This document shows, piece by piece, positions 7,620 to 16,261 of a DNA stretch of 64,000 bases. Numbering within the stretch: position 1 is the stretch's first letter; every line of letters starts with the position of its first letter. Where the stretch lies: the NCBI GenBank assembly GCA_019638515.1, contig JAHBTS010000001.1, forward strand, positions 558,001-622,000, written 5' to 3'. The notes under the pieces were generated by a model, which saw nothing but the letters and a program-made list of their open reading frames with translations, was not told the origin of the DNA and searched no databases. A program made the translations under genes and the position numbers. This DNA is from Chitinophagales bacterium (GTDB lineage Bacteria > Bacteroidota > Bacteroidia > Chitinophagales > LD1).

Positions 7620-9662
7620 ATGAAGTTAAAGCACCTTTCATTCCTATTTTCATTTTACCTGATTGCCATTAGTGCCATTGCTCAAATACAAGACCCCGTA
7701 AAATGGAGTTGGAAAGCAGAATCACTACAAAACAATGAATACAATTTAGTGTTTACGGCCGTAATAGAAAAGGGCTGGCATACCTATTCGCAGTTTGTAG
7801 GCGAAGGTGGGCCGGTGCCAACTTCTTTTATGTTTGAAAAAAATGGTAACGTAGAATTGTTGGGCAAGCCATCAGAAAAAGGCGATAAGGTAATAGAGGG
7901 CATGGATCCTTTTTTTGGTATCAATGTAAAGAAGTTTGACGATCGTGCAGTGTTTACCCAAAAGGTAAAAGTGTTGAAAAATACTGTGTTGAAGGGTAGT
8001 TTGGAGTATATGGTTTGCGATGAAGCACGCTGCCTGCCACCCGATACCAAAGAGTTTGAATTCGATTTAAAGGTTGGGGGAAAGAATGAGGTTGCTGTGG
8101 TAGAGCCTGAAAAGGGTACCCCCGCAGCACAGGCAGAAGAAGCAGTAATGACATTGCCGGATTCGCTATCAGCTGCGGCTCCCATTACATCTAATGTAGA
8201 GGTTTCTGCAGCTTCGGAACGTTTTGGCAGTCCGGTAAAGCAATGTGGAACCGCCATTACCGAAACCCATAACCAAACATTGTGGCAAATTATGGTGCTT
8301 GGCTTTTTAGCAGGCTTATTGGCATTGCTTACACCTTGTGTGTTTCCTATGATTCCGCTTACCGTTTCGTTTTTTACTAAGCGCAGCGAAAACCCATCGC
8401 GCGGAAAAGTAGAGGCCATGTTTTATGCCTTTAGTATTGTATTTATATACTTTTTAATAAGTGTTCCTTTTTTAATTTTCGATATTTCGCCCGATACGCT
8501 AAACGAAATTTCTACCGGAGCACCACTCAATATTTTCTTCTTCGTAATCTTTGTAATTTTTGCTTTCTCGTTTTTTGGGTATTACGAAATTAGTTTGCCA
8601 AGTTTTATTGCCAATAAGGTAGATTCCGCATCTAATGTAGGCGGTATTATCGGTATCTTTTTTATGGCGGTAACGCTTGCCATTGTATCGTTTTCATGCA
8701 CAGGGCCTATATTGGGCTCATTGTTGGTGGGCGCACTTACTTCTAGTGGTGGTAAGGCAAATTTGGTTGCCGGAATGACTTCTTTTGGATTGGCGTTGGC
8801 GCTGCCCTTTGGTTTGTTTGCATTCTTTCCACGCCTTTTAAAATCGCTGCCCAAAAGTGGTGGTTGGATGACAACCGTAAAAGTAGTGCTGGGATTTTTG
8901 GAGCTTATTTTTGCTATTAAATTCTTGTCGAATGCAGATTTGGTAATGCACTGGGGCATACTGAAATACGAAGTGTTTTTGGCCATTTGGATAGTGTTGG
9001 GTTTTGCTATGTTCCTTTATTTAATCGGCAAAATTCGTTTCCCGCACGATCATCCTCATCAAGCAATTAGTAAAACGCGTTTGGCGTTTGCCGGAGTTTC
9101 TTTAGTGTTTGTATTGTACACAACTACCGGATTGTTTGGAAACGAGTTGAAGGCTTTTAGCGGCTTCCCGCCTCCTAAATTCTATTCGTTAACTAAGCAG
9201 GAAATTAAAATCCATCCGGTAATGGATTACGAAGAAGCATTGGCACTCGGAAAAAAAGAAGGCAAACCGGTAATGATTGATTTTACAGGCTGGGCATGTG
9301 TAAACTGCAGGAAAATGGAAGAAAATGTATGGACAGATCCAGAAGTTTTTGCAAGGCTTAAAGAAAAATTTGTATTGGTAAGCTTGTATGTGGACGATAG
9401 AAAACCATTGCCTGAAAACGAACAATACATCAGTAAATTCAGTGGTAAAAAAATTAAAACCGTAGGCAATAAATGGAGCGATATGCAGGCTACTTATTTC
9501 AATAGCAATACACAGCCTTATTATGTGCTTATTTCGCCCAACGAAAAGTTGCTTACACCTCCGGTTGGCTACACGCCCGAAAAGCAAGAATATATCCGCT
9601 TTTTAGATTGTGGTTTAGATGCTATGAAAATGGTAGAAATGCAGGCGGTAGCAAGTAAATAG
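7620..9662 (+). CDS. DsbD-type thiol:disulfide interchange protein
   Basis: 680 residues from the ATG at 7620 (MKLKHLSFLFSF), which starts a proper signal peptide. It passes electrons from cytoplasmic thioredoxin to the periplasm to reduce disulfides. Three domains are visible. An N-terminal immunoglobulin-like alpha domain (about 25-165) contains the cysteine pair in YMVCDEARCLPP. A membrane domain of eight helices (about 220-520) has its cysteines in LLTPCVFPMIPLT and SFSCTGPILG. A C-terminal thioredoxin domain has the active site W558-A-C-V-N-C563. All three redox pairs are present, so it should be functional. It stands alone between rpiB and the M23 gene. Confidence 0.93.
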   Translation: MKLKHLSFLFSFYLIAISAIAQIQDPVKWSWKAESLQNNEYNLVFTAVIEKGWHTYSQFVGEGGPVPTSFMFEKNGNVELLGKPSEKGDKVIEGMDPFFGINVKKFDDRAVFTQKVKVLKNTVLKGSLEYMVCDEARCLPPDTKEFEFDLKVGGKNEVAVVEPEKGTPAAQAEEAVMTLPDSLSAAAPITSNVEVSAASERFGSPVKQCGTAITETHNQTLWQIMVLGFLAGLLALLTPCVFPMIPLTVSFFTKRSENPSRGKVEAMFYAFSIVFIYFLISVPFLIFDISPDTLNEISTGAPLNIFFFVIFVIFAFSFFGYYEISLPSFIANKVDSASNVGGIIGIFFMAVTLAIVSFSCTGPILGSLLVGALTSSGGKANLVAGMTSFGLALALPFGLFAFFPRLLKSLPKSGGWMTTVKVVLGFLELIFAIKFLSNADLVMHWGILKYEVFLAIWIVLGFAMFLYLIGKIRFPHDHPHQAISKTRLAFAGVSLVFVLYTTTGLFGNELKAFSGFPPPKFYSLTKQEIKIHPVMDYEEALALGKKEGKPVMIDFTGWACVNCRKMEENVWTDPEVFARLKEKFVLVSLYVDDRKPLPENEQYISKFSGKKIKTVGNKWSDMQATYFNSNTQPYYVLISPNEKLLTPPVGYTPEKQEYIRFLDCGLDAMKMVEMQAVASK

Positions 9663-9756
9663 GTGTTGGGCGTAGGAGGCTAAACAGTTGATGTAAAAAG
9701 TTATATGAATAGCGCTTGAGTTAAAAAACTTATAGTAGCTTACACCAAAATTTATG

Positions 9757-9764
9757 TAGGTTTG
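9757..9764 (+). promoter_or_regulatory. Candidate -7 element of the M23/bactofilin/exosortase operon
   Basis: TAGGTTTG matches TAnnTTTG exactly, 33 bases before the ATG at 9797. The 134-base gap holds no terminator that I can recognise. Confidence 0.4.
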
Positions 9765-9796
9765 CCATAAAGCAAAAGAGTAAGCATAGCGAAGAA

Positions 9797-10666
9797 ATGG
9801 CAAAGCAACGCACCAATAAAAATACATCGCTCAAAAATCGTTACCGATTTGTGGTGCTGAACGATGAAACTTTTGAAGAAAAATTTGCCCTTACACTTAC
9901 TAGAAATAACGCCTTTGTTTTTTTAAGCACAGTTGCCGTTGTGCTAGTGGCACTCACTAGTGCAGCAATTATTTACACGCCATTAAAGTATTTTATTCCG
10001 GGCTTTGGCGATTACAATTACCGCAGCCAAATATTGCAATTGCAGTTTAAAGCTGATTCGCTAGAAGAAGCTTTTTTATCGCGAGAGTTGTGGTTGAAGA
10101 ATATGAATGATGTAATAGAAGGAAAAGTAGATACCGGAATTCCTATAGCGCAGCCTAAAACTGCAGCACAGGGGGAAGTAAATCTAAAACAACCATCTAA
10201 AGCCGAAGCTGAGTTGCGGAAAATAGTGGAAGAGGAGGAAAGTTTTTCGCTTAGCTATAATGCTACTTCGGTAAACGAGGAGTTGGAAGAGCTAAAGCAA
10301 ATACATTTTATGCTTCCCGTAAACGGGTTTATTACAGACGATTTTAATGCCGAGCAAGGGCATTTTGCACTCGATATTGTTACGCCCAAAGATGAACCGG
10401 TTAAGGCCATTTTAGACGGTACCATTGTAAGTGCAGCATTTAGTTTAGAGGGGGGCAATACTATTGCCATTCAGCATAAAGATAATTTGGTGAGTTTTTA
10501 CAAGCATTTGGGAAATATTTCGAAGAAAACGGGTACATTTGTACGAGCAGGTGAAGTAATTGGTATTGTTGGTAATACTGGAGAACTTACCAGTGGTCCG
10601 CACCTTCATCTCGAAGTTTGGAAGAACGGAAAACCAATAAACCCCAAAGCAATTATCCCGTTTTAG
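9797..10666 (+). CDS. Membrane-anchored M23 (LytM) family metallopeptidase
   Basis: 289 residues. A basic cytoplasmic tail of about 40 residues is followed by one membrane helix (about 40-62), a coiled region, and a C-terminal LytM domain. The zinc site is complete: H189 and D193 in GHFALDI, and H269-L-H271 in GPHLHLEVW. Such enzymes cut peptide cross-links in peptidoglycan, so the domain should act in the periplasm. The gene precedes a bactofilin by 22 bases; bactofilin and M23 peptidase pairs are a recurrent arrangement, in which the filament positions wall cutting to control cell shape. First gene of a four-gene operon. Confidence 0.93.
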   Translation: MAKQRTNKNTSLKNRYRFVVLNDETFEEKFALTLTRNNAFVFLSTVAVVLVALTSAAIIYTPLKYFIPGFGDYNYRSQILQLQFKADSLEEAFLSRELWLKNMNDVIEGKVDTGIPIAQPKTAAQGEVNLKQPSKAEAELRKIVEEEESFSLSYNATSVNEELEELKQIHFMLPVNGFITDDFNAEQGHFALDIVTPKDEPVKAILDGTIVSAAFSLEGGNTIAIQHKDNLVSFYKHLGNISKKTGTFVRAGEVIGIVGNTGELTSGPHLHLEVWKNGKPINPKAIIPF

Positions 10667-10687
10667 AGAACTAAACCTAATTTGAAA

Positions 10688-11089
10688 ATGTTTGCAAAAA
10701 AAGAAGCCAACCAAGACAAGCTATCCATTCAAAAAGCCATGACCATGTTTGGGCAAGGCACGCAAATTGAAGGTAGCGTTAATTCCGATGGCGATATAAG
10801 AATAGATGGTGAAGTTAAAGGTGCACTTACCTCTAAAGCAAAAGTGGTAGTAGGCATTACAGGAGCCGTAGATGGCGATATTTTTTGCCAAAATGCTACC
10901 ATAGAAGGAAAAGTAAATGGCAATATTTTTGTATCGGATTTGTTGATACTTACCAAGTCTGCATTGGTAACAGGCGATATTCAATTAAAAAAATTGGTGG
11001 TAGAAGAAGGTGCGCGTTTTTCAGGAAAGTGCAGCATGGGTAATTTGCAGGTAAATCGTAATCAGGAAGCGCTTTCTAAAGCACTATAA
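10688..11089 (+). CDS. Bactofilin (polymer-forming cytoskeletal protein)
   Basis: 133 residues from the ATG at 10688 (MFAKKEANQDKLS). It has the bactofilin beta-helix repeat pattern: GTQIEGSVNSDGDIRIDGEV, then SKAKVVVGITGAVDGDI and ATIEGKVNGNIFV. Short flexible ends flank the core, as usual. Bactofilins polymerise without nucleotide and bind the inner membrane, often through a hydrophobic N-terminal stretch. It is placed between the M23 peptidase and the exosortase-family gene, and its stop is one base from the next ATG, so translational coupling is likely. Confidence 0.95.
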   Translation: MFAKKEANQDKLSIQKAMTMFGQGTQIEGSVNSDGDIRIDGEVKGALTSKAKVVVGITGAVDGDIFCQNATIEGKVNGNIFVSDLLILTKSALVTGDIQLKKLVVEEGARFSGKCSMGNLQVNRNQEALSKAL

Positions 11090-11090
11090 C

Positions 11091-11657
11091 ATGCTTTCGC
11101 CTTCCATTTCAAACTTTTGGGGCAACTGGAAAGATGCATTTTTCTTTATGTTGAAAATTGCACTAGTGTATGGTTCATGGCGTGTGTTAAAGCATTTGGG
11201 CGAAGCCGATCCCAATTTTTTGTTTGGTGCTTGGGAAGGCATGTACGATTTTATTGCAAAGCGGCTTGCCGAAGCCACATCAGTAATTTTAACCTTGTTG
11301 GGCTATAGCCACAAGCAGTATGGCAGGGTGGTAATTCCCGATGGTGCAAGAGGAATTATTATTGCCAATTTGTGTGTGGGCGTAGCGGCATTTTACATTT
11401 ATACCGGTTTAATAATTGCATTTGGAACCAATTGGCGCGATAAACTTTGGTTTATTCCGCTTGGCTTGCTACTTATCTTTATTATCAATATTTTTAGAGT
11501 GCTTGCCCTTGTGTTGGTACAGTTGCATTACGAGCAATTTTTTAAACTGGCACATACTTATGTTTATGTTGTAATTACCTATGGGCTTATTTTTGCTTTG
11601 GTAGTTTTTTGGATGGAAAAGTTAGCTTTTAAAAATGCCAAACAGGCAATGCAGTAA
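11091..11657 (+). CDS. Exosortase/archaeosortase family protein (XrtF-like)
   Basis: 188 residues with about five membrane helices. The three catalytic positions of the family can be placed: Cys95 in IIANLCVGVAAFYIYTG, Arg136 in IINIFRVLALVL, and His155 in FKLAHTYVYV. Exosortases are membrane cysteine transpeptidase-like enzymes that process proteins carrying a C-terminal motif, helix and basic tail (PEP-CTERM-like). The short length resembles the Bacteroidota variants such as XrtF rather than the longer proteobacterial EpsH forms; the subtype is not certain. It is one base after bactofilin and abuts the next gene. A possible substrate is encoded at 16004-16192. Confidence 0.85.
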   Translation: MLSPSISNFWGNWKDAFFFMLKIALVYGSWRVLKHLGEADPNFLFGAWEGMYDFIAKRLAEATSVILTLLGYSHKQYGRVVIPDGARGIIIANLCVGVAAFYIYTGLIIAFGTNWRDKLWFIPLGLLLIFIINIFRVLALVLVQLHYEQFFKLAHTYVYVVITYGLIFALVVFWMEKLAFKNAKQAMQ

Positions 11658-12152
11658 ATGGAAAAGAAAGTAGTTTTTGTTCAGTTGTTACAAGAGTTGG
11701 TATGGTGGGTTATTACTGCGGTGGTTTGCATAGCCGTGTTAAAGCCGGTTACAGAAAAAATAAACTACGGTTACCTGATAGAAAATGCGTTTTTTATAGT
11801 GGCAGGTATTACAACTATTCGTTATTTTCTATTTTTTAATTCATTATTTTTTTTGAAAAACAAGTGGGTGCGCTTTGTGTTTTTTACTATGAATTTTGTA
11901 TTGTGGGTGTATGTACTGAACCGCTACGAAATGCTGTTACAAACAATTGATTATTTTGATATTGGCTATTTCGGAATGCCACTAAAGCCACTTACCACAC
12001 ACGAACACACAACACTATTGCAGTATTTGTATAAAGAAATTTTATTAAGTGGACTTTGTGCTTTGTTGGGTTTTATGCTGTTGAATCTTCGTTTTGTAGG
12101 TTCTTATTGGAAAGTAGCTAAAGTTAGATTTACCACTCGGATGCAAACGTAA
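11658..12152 (+). CDS. Small membrane protein following the exosortase gene
   Basis: 164 residues with four predicted membrane helices (about 10-30, 40-62, 72-90, 128-148) and a basic C-terminal tail. The ATG directly follows the exosortase stop codon (11655-11657). I recognise no conserved motif. By position it could correspond to the exosortase-F-system-associated membrane proteins encoded next to xrtF in other Bacteroidota, but sequence similarity could not be tested. The overlap-free, gap-free spacing strongly suggests coupling with the exosortase. Confidence 0.75.
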   Translation: MEKKVVFVQLLQELVWWVITAVVCIAVLKPVTEKINYGYLIENAFFIVAGITTIRYFLFFNSLFFLKNKWVRFVFFTMNFVLWVYVLNRYEMLLQTIDYFDIGYFGMPLKPLTTHEHTTLLQYLYKEILLSGLCALLGFMLLNLRFVGSYWKVAKVRFTTRMQT

Positions 12153-12199
12153 AAAGCAACCGAATTGGTTTCTTAATTTTAATAACTGAAATAGGTTTT

Positions 12200-12207
12200 T
12201 AAATTTG
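12200..12207 (+). promoter_or_regulatory. Candidate -7 element of the lipoprotein gene
   Basis: TAAATTTG matches TAnnTTTG exactly and lies 12 bases before the ATG at 12220, which implies a very short leader. Confidence 0.35.
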
Positions 12208-12219
12208 TAAACTAAGCAT

Positions 12220-12888
12220 ATGAAAAAAATATATTTTGCCTTTTTAGTATCGTTAGGATTGGTGTCCTGCAGTAGCGAATCTGGTATTCACGGTGAACGT
12301 GAAACTACCTTTGCACTTTACAAGTTAATTTACCAAGCTTCTGGTAACACAACTCGTGCACAAGCAGAGTTTTATGAGTTTAACGAAAATGGCAGAAAGC
12401 TGAATTTGCAGCGCTCTGCATCTGCCGAAGTACGTTTTAAGAATTCTACTCAAGATGTAAAGTTCAACGATAATAGTTTGTATTTCTACCGCGACTTCAA
12501 AGGTAAAGAAATAGGAGTGTCGGTATATTTTGAGTATGTGGCCAAAACTCAAGCATACGTTAATACTTTATCACTGCCAACCTCTATTGGAATTGGTACT
12601 AGTTTCAACTCGTTTGTAAAGGCAAATGGCGCTACCGTTCCTTTTACCGGAGCCGTGGCAGCAAACGAAAAAGTAGTACTTAAAATTGCAGATGCTACAT
12701 TTGAGAATGCAACGCTTGGAAGCGCTGAATTTGTATTAAGTGCACAAGATGTAGCGGCTGTTCCTGTAGGTAATGTGCCGGTGTCGGTTACGCGCATTAA
12801 GCGAGTAGCAGCCGCAGAAGCCACACCTGCCGGAGGTATTTTGCAAACAGAGTACCATTCGGGAGATAAAATAATTACCGTTCAGTAA
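12220..12888 (+). CDS. Lipoprotein of unknown function
   Basis: 222 residues with a lipoprotein signal peptide (MKKIYFAFLVSLGLVSC, lipid Cys17). The mature part is predicted mostly beta-strand without cysteines; I see no recognisable domain. A polyalanine/valine-rich section in the second half (GAVAANEKVVLKIADATF) resembles immunoglobulin-like or lipocalin-like folds, but this is only a composition-based impression. It stands as a single gene between the exosortase operon and a TPR protein, each with its own candidate promoter element. Function unknown. Confidence 0.8.
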   Translation: MKKIYFAFLVSLGLVSCSSESGIHGERETTFALYKLIYQASGNTTRAQAEFYEFNENGRKLNLQRSASAEVRFKNSTQDVKFNDNSLYFYRDFKGKEIGVSVYFEYVAKTQAYVNTLSLPTSIGIGTSFNSFVKANGATVPFTGAVAANEKVVLKIADATFENATLGSAEFVLSAQDVAAVPVGNVPVSVTRIKRVAAAEATPAGGILQTEYHSGDKIITVQ

Positions 12889-12930
12889 AATTCTAAATAA
12901 ATTTTAACGCTGTTTTAAGCGCTGTAAACT

Positions 12931-12938
12931 TATTTTCG
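12931..12938 (+). promoter_or_regulatory. Candidate -7 element of the TPR/def/amidase transcript
   Basis: TATTTTCG fits TAnnTTYG, 41 bases before the ATG at 12980, in the 91-base gap after the lipoprotein gene. Confidence 0.35.
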
Positions 12939-12979
12939 CCAACTCAGTCGTATTGGCATTATTCAATAACATTTAAGAA

Positions 12980-14551
12980 ATGAAAAAAACGTTTTATGTA
13001 GCGGCTTGTGCATTTTTAGCATATTCTGCCAGCGCACAAACCATTCAAGACGCACAAAAAGAAATTGAAAGCGAAAACTTTTTCAAAGCAAAATCGCTAT
13101 TAAAAAAGATGTTGGTAGATCCTGCCAGTGATAAAAGTGCAGTAAACTACTACTTAGGTAATGCTTACTTGAAAGATGATGATAAAGATTCTGCAAAAAT
13201 ATTCTATAATGCAGCAGTAGCAACCGATGCAAAAGCCGCAATTGCCAGTACCGCAGCCGGAAGATTAGCACTACTAAGCAATAAGAAAGAAGAAGCCAAA
13301 ACAGCCTTTGATCGTGCTTTGCAAACTACCAGATTTAAAAATGCCGAGATACACTACCAAGTAGGCGATGCTTACTATTCTGCTCCCGAAAGGAATTTGC
13401 CGGAAGCTGTAAAAGCATTTGAAGAAGCAGTTCGTTTAAGTCCTAAAAATGGTAATTATTTAATTGCATTAGGCGATGCTTATTTAGATAGCAACGAAGG
13501 CGGTAAAGCACTTAGCAAATATGAGTCTGCACGCGATTTAGATCCTAAAAATGCTTTAGCATTATTGAAAGTTGCTCGCGTAAACCGTGCCGGTAAAATT
13601 TATCCCGATGCTATTACGGCTTACGAAAGCGCCATTCAAGTTGACCCCAATTTTGCCATTGCATACAAAGAGTTGGGCGAAACTTACTACCTCAGCAAGC
13701 AGTACGATAAAGTAGCGCCTATGTTTAAGAAGTATGTAGAGCTAAATAGTGAAGATGCTGAGGCAAGAACTAAATACATTGCTTTTCTTTTCCAAACAAA
13801 AGATTATGAAAATGTAATAACTGAAGCCCAAAAGGCATTAGCAGCAGAGCCAAACAACTATGTTTATTACAGAATGACAGCTTTTGCAAATTACGAGTTG
13901 AAGAGGTACAAAGATGGATACGAAGCCTCACAAAAATTTTGGGCGCTAAACGATAAAAAAGTAAAGCCGATAGATTATGTATATTCTGCAAAATTGGCAT
14001 CGCTAGCCGGAGATACTGCTCAGGCTATTAGCTACTTTACCACAGCTTTACAGAATGAGCCAGATAACTGCGATTTGTTGGGTGAGTTTGCAAAGGCACT
14101 GTATTTTGCAAAACGCTATCCCGAAGCAGTTACACAGTACAATGCTAAGTTTACAAAGTGTGGTTCGTTGGCAGCATTAGATATTTTCAATCTTGGAAGA
14201 GCATATTTCTTTAATAAAGACTATGTGAATGCCGATACTACTTTTGCTCAATTTATTGAGAGAACACCTTCTACACCCGAAGGATATTTATGGCGTGGTA
14301 AAAATGCAGCATTTATGGACGATGCTGCCAGTCCTAAGTTTTTGGCAATGCCTTACTATCAGTTGTTTGTAGATAAGTTTGGTGCAGACCCAACCAAAAA
14401 CAAAAAAGGACTGATTGAGTCGTATATCTATTTAGGTTCTTACTATGCATCTAAAAATGATGTGGCAACTGCAAAAGCTAATTTTAATAAAGCATTGGAG
14501 TTAGACCCGGCAGATAAGGATGCTTTGGAACTTTTAAAAATGATGAAGTAA
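12980..14551 (+). CDS. Exported tetratricopeptide-repeat protein
   Basis: 523 residues with a signal peptide (cleavage after YSASA, about residue 19). The rest is a chain of ten or more TPR helix pairs, for example AVKAFEEAVRLSPKNGNY, AITAYESAIQVDPNFA and FNKALELDPADKDALE at the C-terminal end. TPR proteins are protein-protein scaffolds; location is periplasmic or outer-membrane associated. No enzymatic domain is present. Seven bases separate it from def, so the TPR, deformylase and amidase genes probably form one transcript, though they share no obvious pathway. Confidence 0.9.
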   Translation: MKKTFYVAACAFLAYSASAQTIQDAQKEIESENFFKAKSLLKKMLVDPASDKSAVNYYLGNAYLKDDDKDSAKIFYNAAVATDAKAAIASTAAGRLALLSNKKEEAKTAFDRALQTTRFKNAEIHYQVGDAYYSAPERNLPEAVKAFEEAVRLSPKNGNYLIALGDAYLDSNEGGKALSKYESARDLDPKNALALLKVARVNRAGKIYPDAITAYESAIQVDPNFAIAYKELGETYYLSKQYDKVAPMFKKYVELNSEDAEARTKYIAFLFQTKDYENVITEAQKALAAEPNNYVYYRMTAFANYELKRYKDGYEASQKFWALNDKKVKPIDYVYSAKLASLAGDTAQAISYFTTALQNEPDNCDLLGEFAKALYFAKRYPEAVTQYNAKFTKCGSLAALDIFNLGRAYFFNKDYVNADTTFAQFIERTPSTPEGYLWRGKNAAFMDDAASPKFLAMPYYQLFVDKFGADPTKNKKGLIESYIYLGSYYASKNDVATAKANFNKALELDPADKDALELLKMMK

Positions 14552-14558
14552 TAAAATA

Positions 14559-15125
14559 ATGATACTGCCAATTGTAGCTTATGGCGAACCGATACTTCGT
14601 AAAAGAGGCGTAGATATAGATAAAAATTATCCAGATCTCCAGAAGTTGATAGACGATATGTTTGAAACAATGGAGCATGCCAAAGGCGTAGGCTTAGCAG
14701 CTCCACAGATAAATAAATCTATTAGGCTGTTTGTAATAGATAGCATTAGAATGACCGATGATGATGACGATACTCCTAATCCGGAGGGCTTAAGAGAAGT
14801 ATTTATTAACCCTAAGTTGTTTGATGAAACCGGAAAGGAATGGGTGTTTGAAGAAGGTTGCCTGAGTTTGCCGGGTATAAGAGAAAATGTAACCCGCTTA
14901 GATACAATTGCCATTCAGTATTACGATCGCGATTTTAATTTTCACGAAAAGACCTTTCATAAACTCACTGCACGTGTAATTCAGCATGAGTACGACCATA
15001 TTGAAGGAAAGCTGTTCATAGACCATTTGAAACCTTTGAAAAGAACATTGCTTAAAGGTAAACTAGAAAATATTTCTAAAGGGAAGGTGAACGTAGATTA
15101 CAAAATGCGCTTTCCTAAAAAGTAG
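14559..15125 (+). CDS. def: Peptide deformylase
   Basis: 188 residues, a normal length. It removes the formyl group from the N-terminal methionine of new proteins. All three family motifs are present: GVGLAAPQI (motif I), EEGCLSLPG (motif II, metal-binding Cys) and QHEYDHIEG (motif III, HExxH-type metal site). A short acidic insertion (MTDDDDDTPNPEG) lies between motifs I and II and is common in Bacteroidota deformylases. No methionyl-tRNA formyltransferase gene is adjacent. It is followed after eight bases by the amidase gene. Confidence 0.97.
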   Translation: MILPIVAYGEPILRKRGVDIDKNYPDLQKLIDDMFETMEHAKGVGLAAPQINKSIRLFVIDSIRMTDDDDDTPNPEGLREVFINPKLFDETGKEWVFEEGCLSLPGIRENVTRLDTIAIQYYDRDFNFHEKTFHKLTARVIQHEYDHIEGKLFIDHLKPLKRTLLKGKLENISKGKVNVDYKMRFPKK

Positions 15126-15133
15126 TTTATTGT

Positions 15134-15931
15134 ATGCAGGCTGAATTAAAAGTAGCCTTAGTGCAAACAACGCTGGCTTGGGAAGATATAGCTGCCAATT
15201 TACAACATTTTACTGCGCTGCTTGCCGATGTGCCACCGGTGGATGTTATAGTACTACCGGAGATGTTTTCTACAGGATTTTCTATGAATACCGCATTGGC
15301 AGAGTCAATGGATGGGAGTGCGGTAACATGGATGAAGGATATGGCTGCCAAAAAGAAATCGGTATTATGTGGGAGCTTAATGATGGTGGAAAATGGCTCG
15401 TTTTTTAATCGTTTTGTATGGGTAACGCCTGCCGGAAGTATTGCAGTTTACGATAAACGTCATCTCTTTTCGCTTAGTAAGGAGCAATTGTATTACACCG
15501 CAGGAACCCAAAAGCTGGTAATTGAATATAAGGGTTGGAAAATTTGCCCAATGATTTGCTACGATTTAAGATTTCCTGCATGGAGTCGCAACCAAAGTTT
15601 ATATGATGTGTTGCTATATGTGGCAAGTTGGCCTCAGAAGCGTAGCTTGGCTTGGAAAGCATTGTTGCCTGCTCGTGCAATAGAAAATCAGTGCTATGTA
15701 ATTGGCGTGAATCGAATTGGCTGCGATGGAAGTAACGTAGAGCATGCTGGCGACTCGGCTCTTTTTTCGCCATTGGGCGATATGTTGAGTGCTAATATCG
15801 AAGATAAGGAATGTGTTACTATGGTAGTATTGCAGGCATCAACCATAAAAGATGTTAGAGCTAAACTTCCCTTTCTACAAGATGCCGATACTTTTATGAT
15901 AAGTTCAACAATTGAAAGTAAGCTAGATTAG
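15134..15931 (+). CDS. Nitrilase-superfamily amidohydrolase (omega-amidase, YafV-like)
   Basis: 265 residues. The catalytic Glu-Lys-Cys triad of carbon-nitrogen hydrolases is visible: Glu in VIVLPEMFSTGFS, Lys in AVYDKRHLFS, Cys in PMICYDLRFPAWSRN. The details match the YafV/omega-amidase branch, which hydrolyses 2-oxoglutaramate and 2-oxosuccinamate and so repairs dead-end products of glutamine transamination. Substrate is inferred from family resemblance. It is the last gene of the TPR/def transcript and faces the PID-CTERM-like gene, with a shared terminator between them. Confidence 0.9.
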   Translation: MQAELKVALVQTTLAWEDIAANLQHFTALLADVPPVDVIVLPEMFSTGFSMNTALAESMDGSAVTWMKDMAAKKKSVLCGSLMMVENGSFFNRFVWVTPAGSIAVYDKRHLFSLSKEQLYYTAGTQKLVIEYKGWKICPMICYDLRFPAWSRNQSLYDVLLYVASWPQKRSLAWKALLPARAIENQCYVIGVNRIGCDGSNVEHAGDSALFSPLGDMLSANIEDKECVTMVVLQASTIKDVRAKLPFLQDADTFMISSTIESKLD

Positions 15932-15952
15932 TTTGGTATTGGACAAAAAAAA

Positions 15953-15977
15953 GAGGCTGTTTTTTTAAAACAACCTC
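15953..15977. terminator. Bidirectional terminator between amidase and PID-CTERM-like gene
   Basis: GAGG-C-TGTTTT (15953-15963) pairs with AAAAC-A-ACCTC (15967-15977) with one C/A mismatch. An A-run before it and T-rich sequence on both strands suit convergent termination. The stem shares GAGGCTGTT with the hairpins at 21738-21766 and 62859-62889. Confidence 0.65.
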
Positions 15978-16003
15978 CTTAATATAAACCTAAAGATATA
16001 AAG

Positions 16004-16192
16004 TTAAGCGGTTTTGCTCTTTGCTTCTCTAATTTTTTTTGCACCATAAACAGCTCCGGCACCCAATAGCAATAATGCCCCACCATCAATAGGTGTTGCT
16101 ACTGGAGGCGGAGGTCCTCCCGGACCTTGTGCAAACAATACAGAAACACTAACAAATGTAAGAGCCAAAGAGGCTAAGATTTTGTATTTCAT
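16004..16192 (-). CDS. 62-residue PID-CTERM-like exosortase substrate candidate
   Basis: Signal peptide of about 21 residues (ends SVLFA), then a proline/glycine-rich spacer (QGPGGPPPPVAT), then PIDGGALLLLGAGAVYGAKK: the motif Pro-Ile-Asp, one hydrophobic helix (39-50) and a basic tail (KKIREAKSK). This three-part C-terminus is the layout of PEP-CTERM-type sorting signals, and the PID form matches what I know as the PID-CTERM variant in Bacteroidota. After both cleavages only about a dozen residues of payload would remain. The gene is monocistronic with its own terminator. An exosortase-family gene lies 4.3 kb away at 11091-11657. Substrate status is inference. Confidence 0.75.
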   Translation of the reverse strand: MKYKILASLALTFVSVSVLFAQGPGGPPPPVATPIDGGALLLLGAGAVYGAKKIREAKSKTA

Positions 16193-16261
16193 AGAAGTGT
16201 ATTATTTCTAATTGGATACAATAATAATTTTTTTTTTCAAATTCCAAATGTGGAATTGTAG

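Noticed and set aside
12153-12180. Possible terminator after the exosortase operon (AACC/GGTT)
   Set aside because: Four- to five-base stem only; too weak to call.
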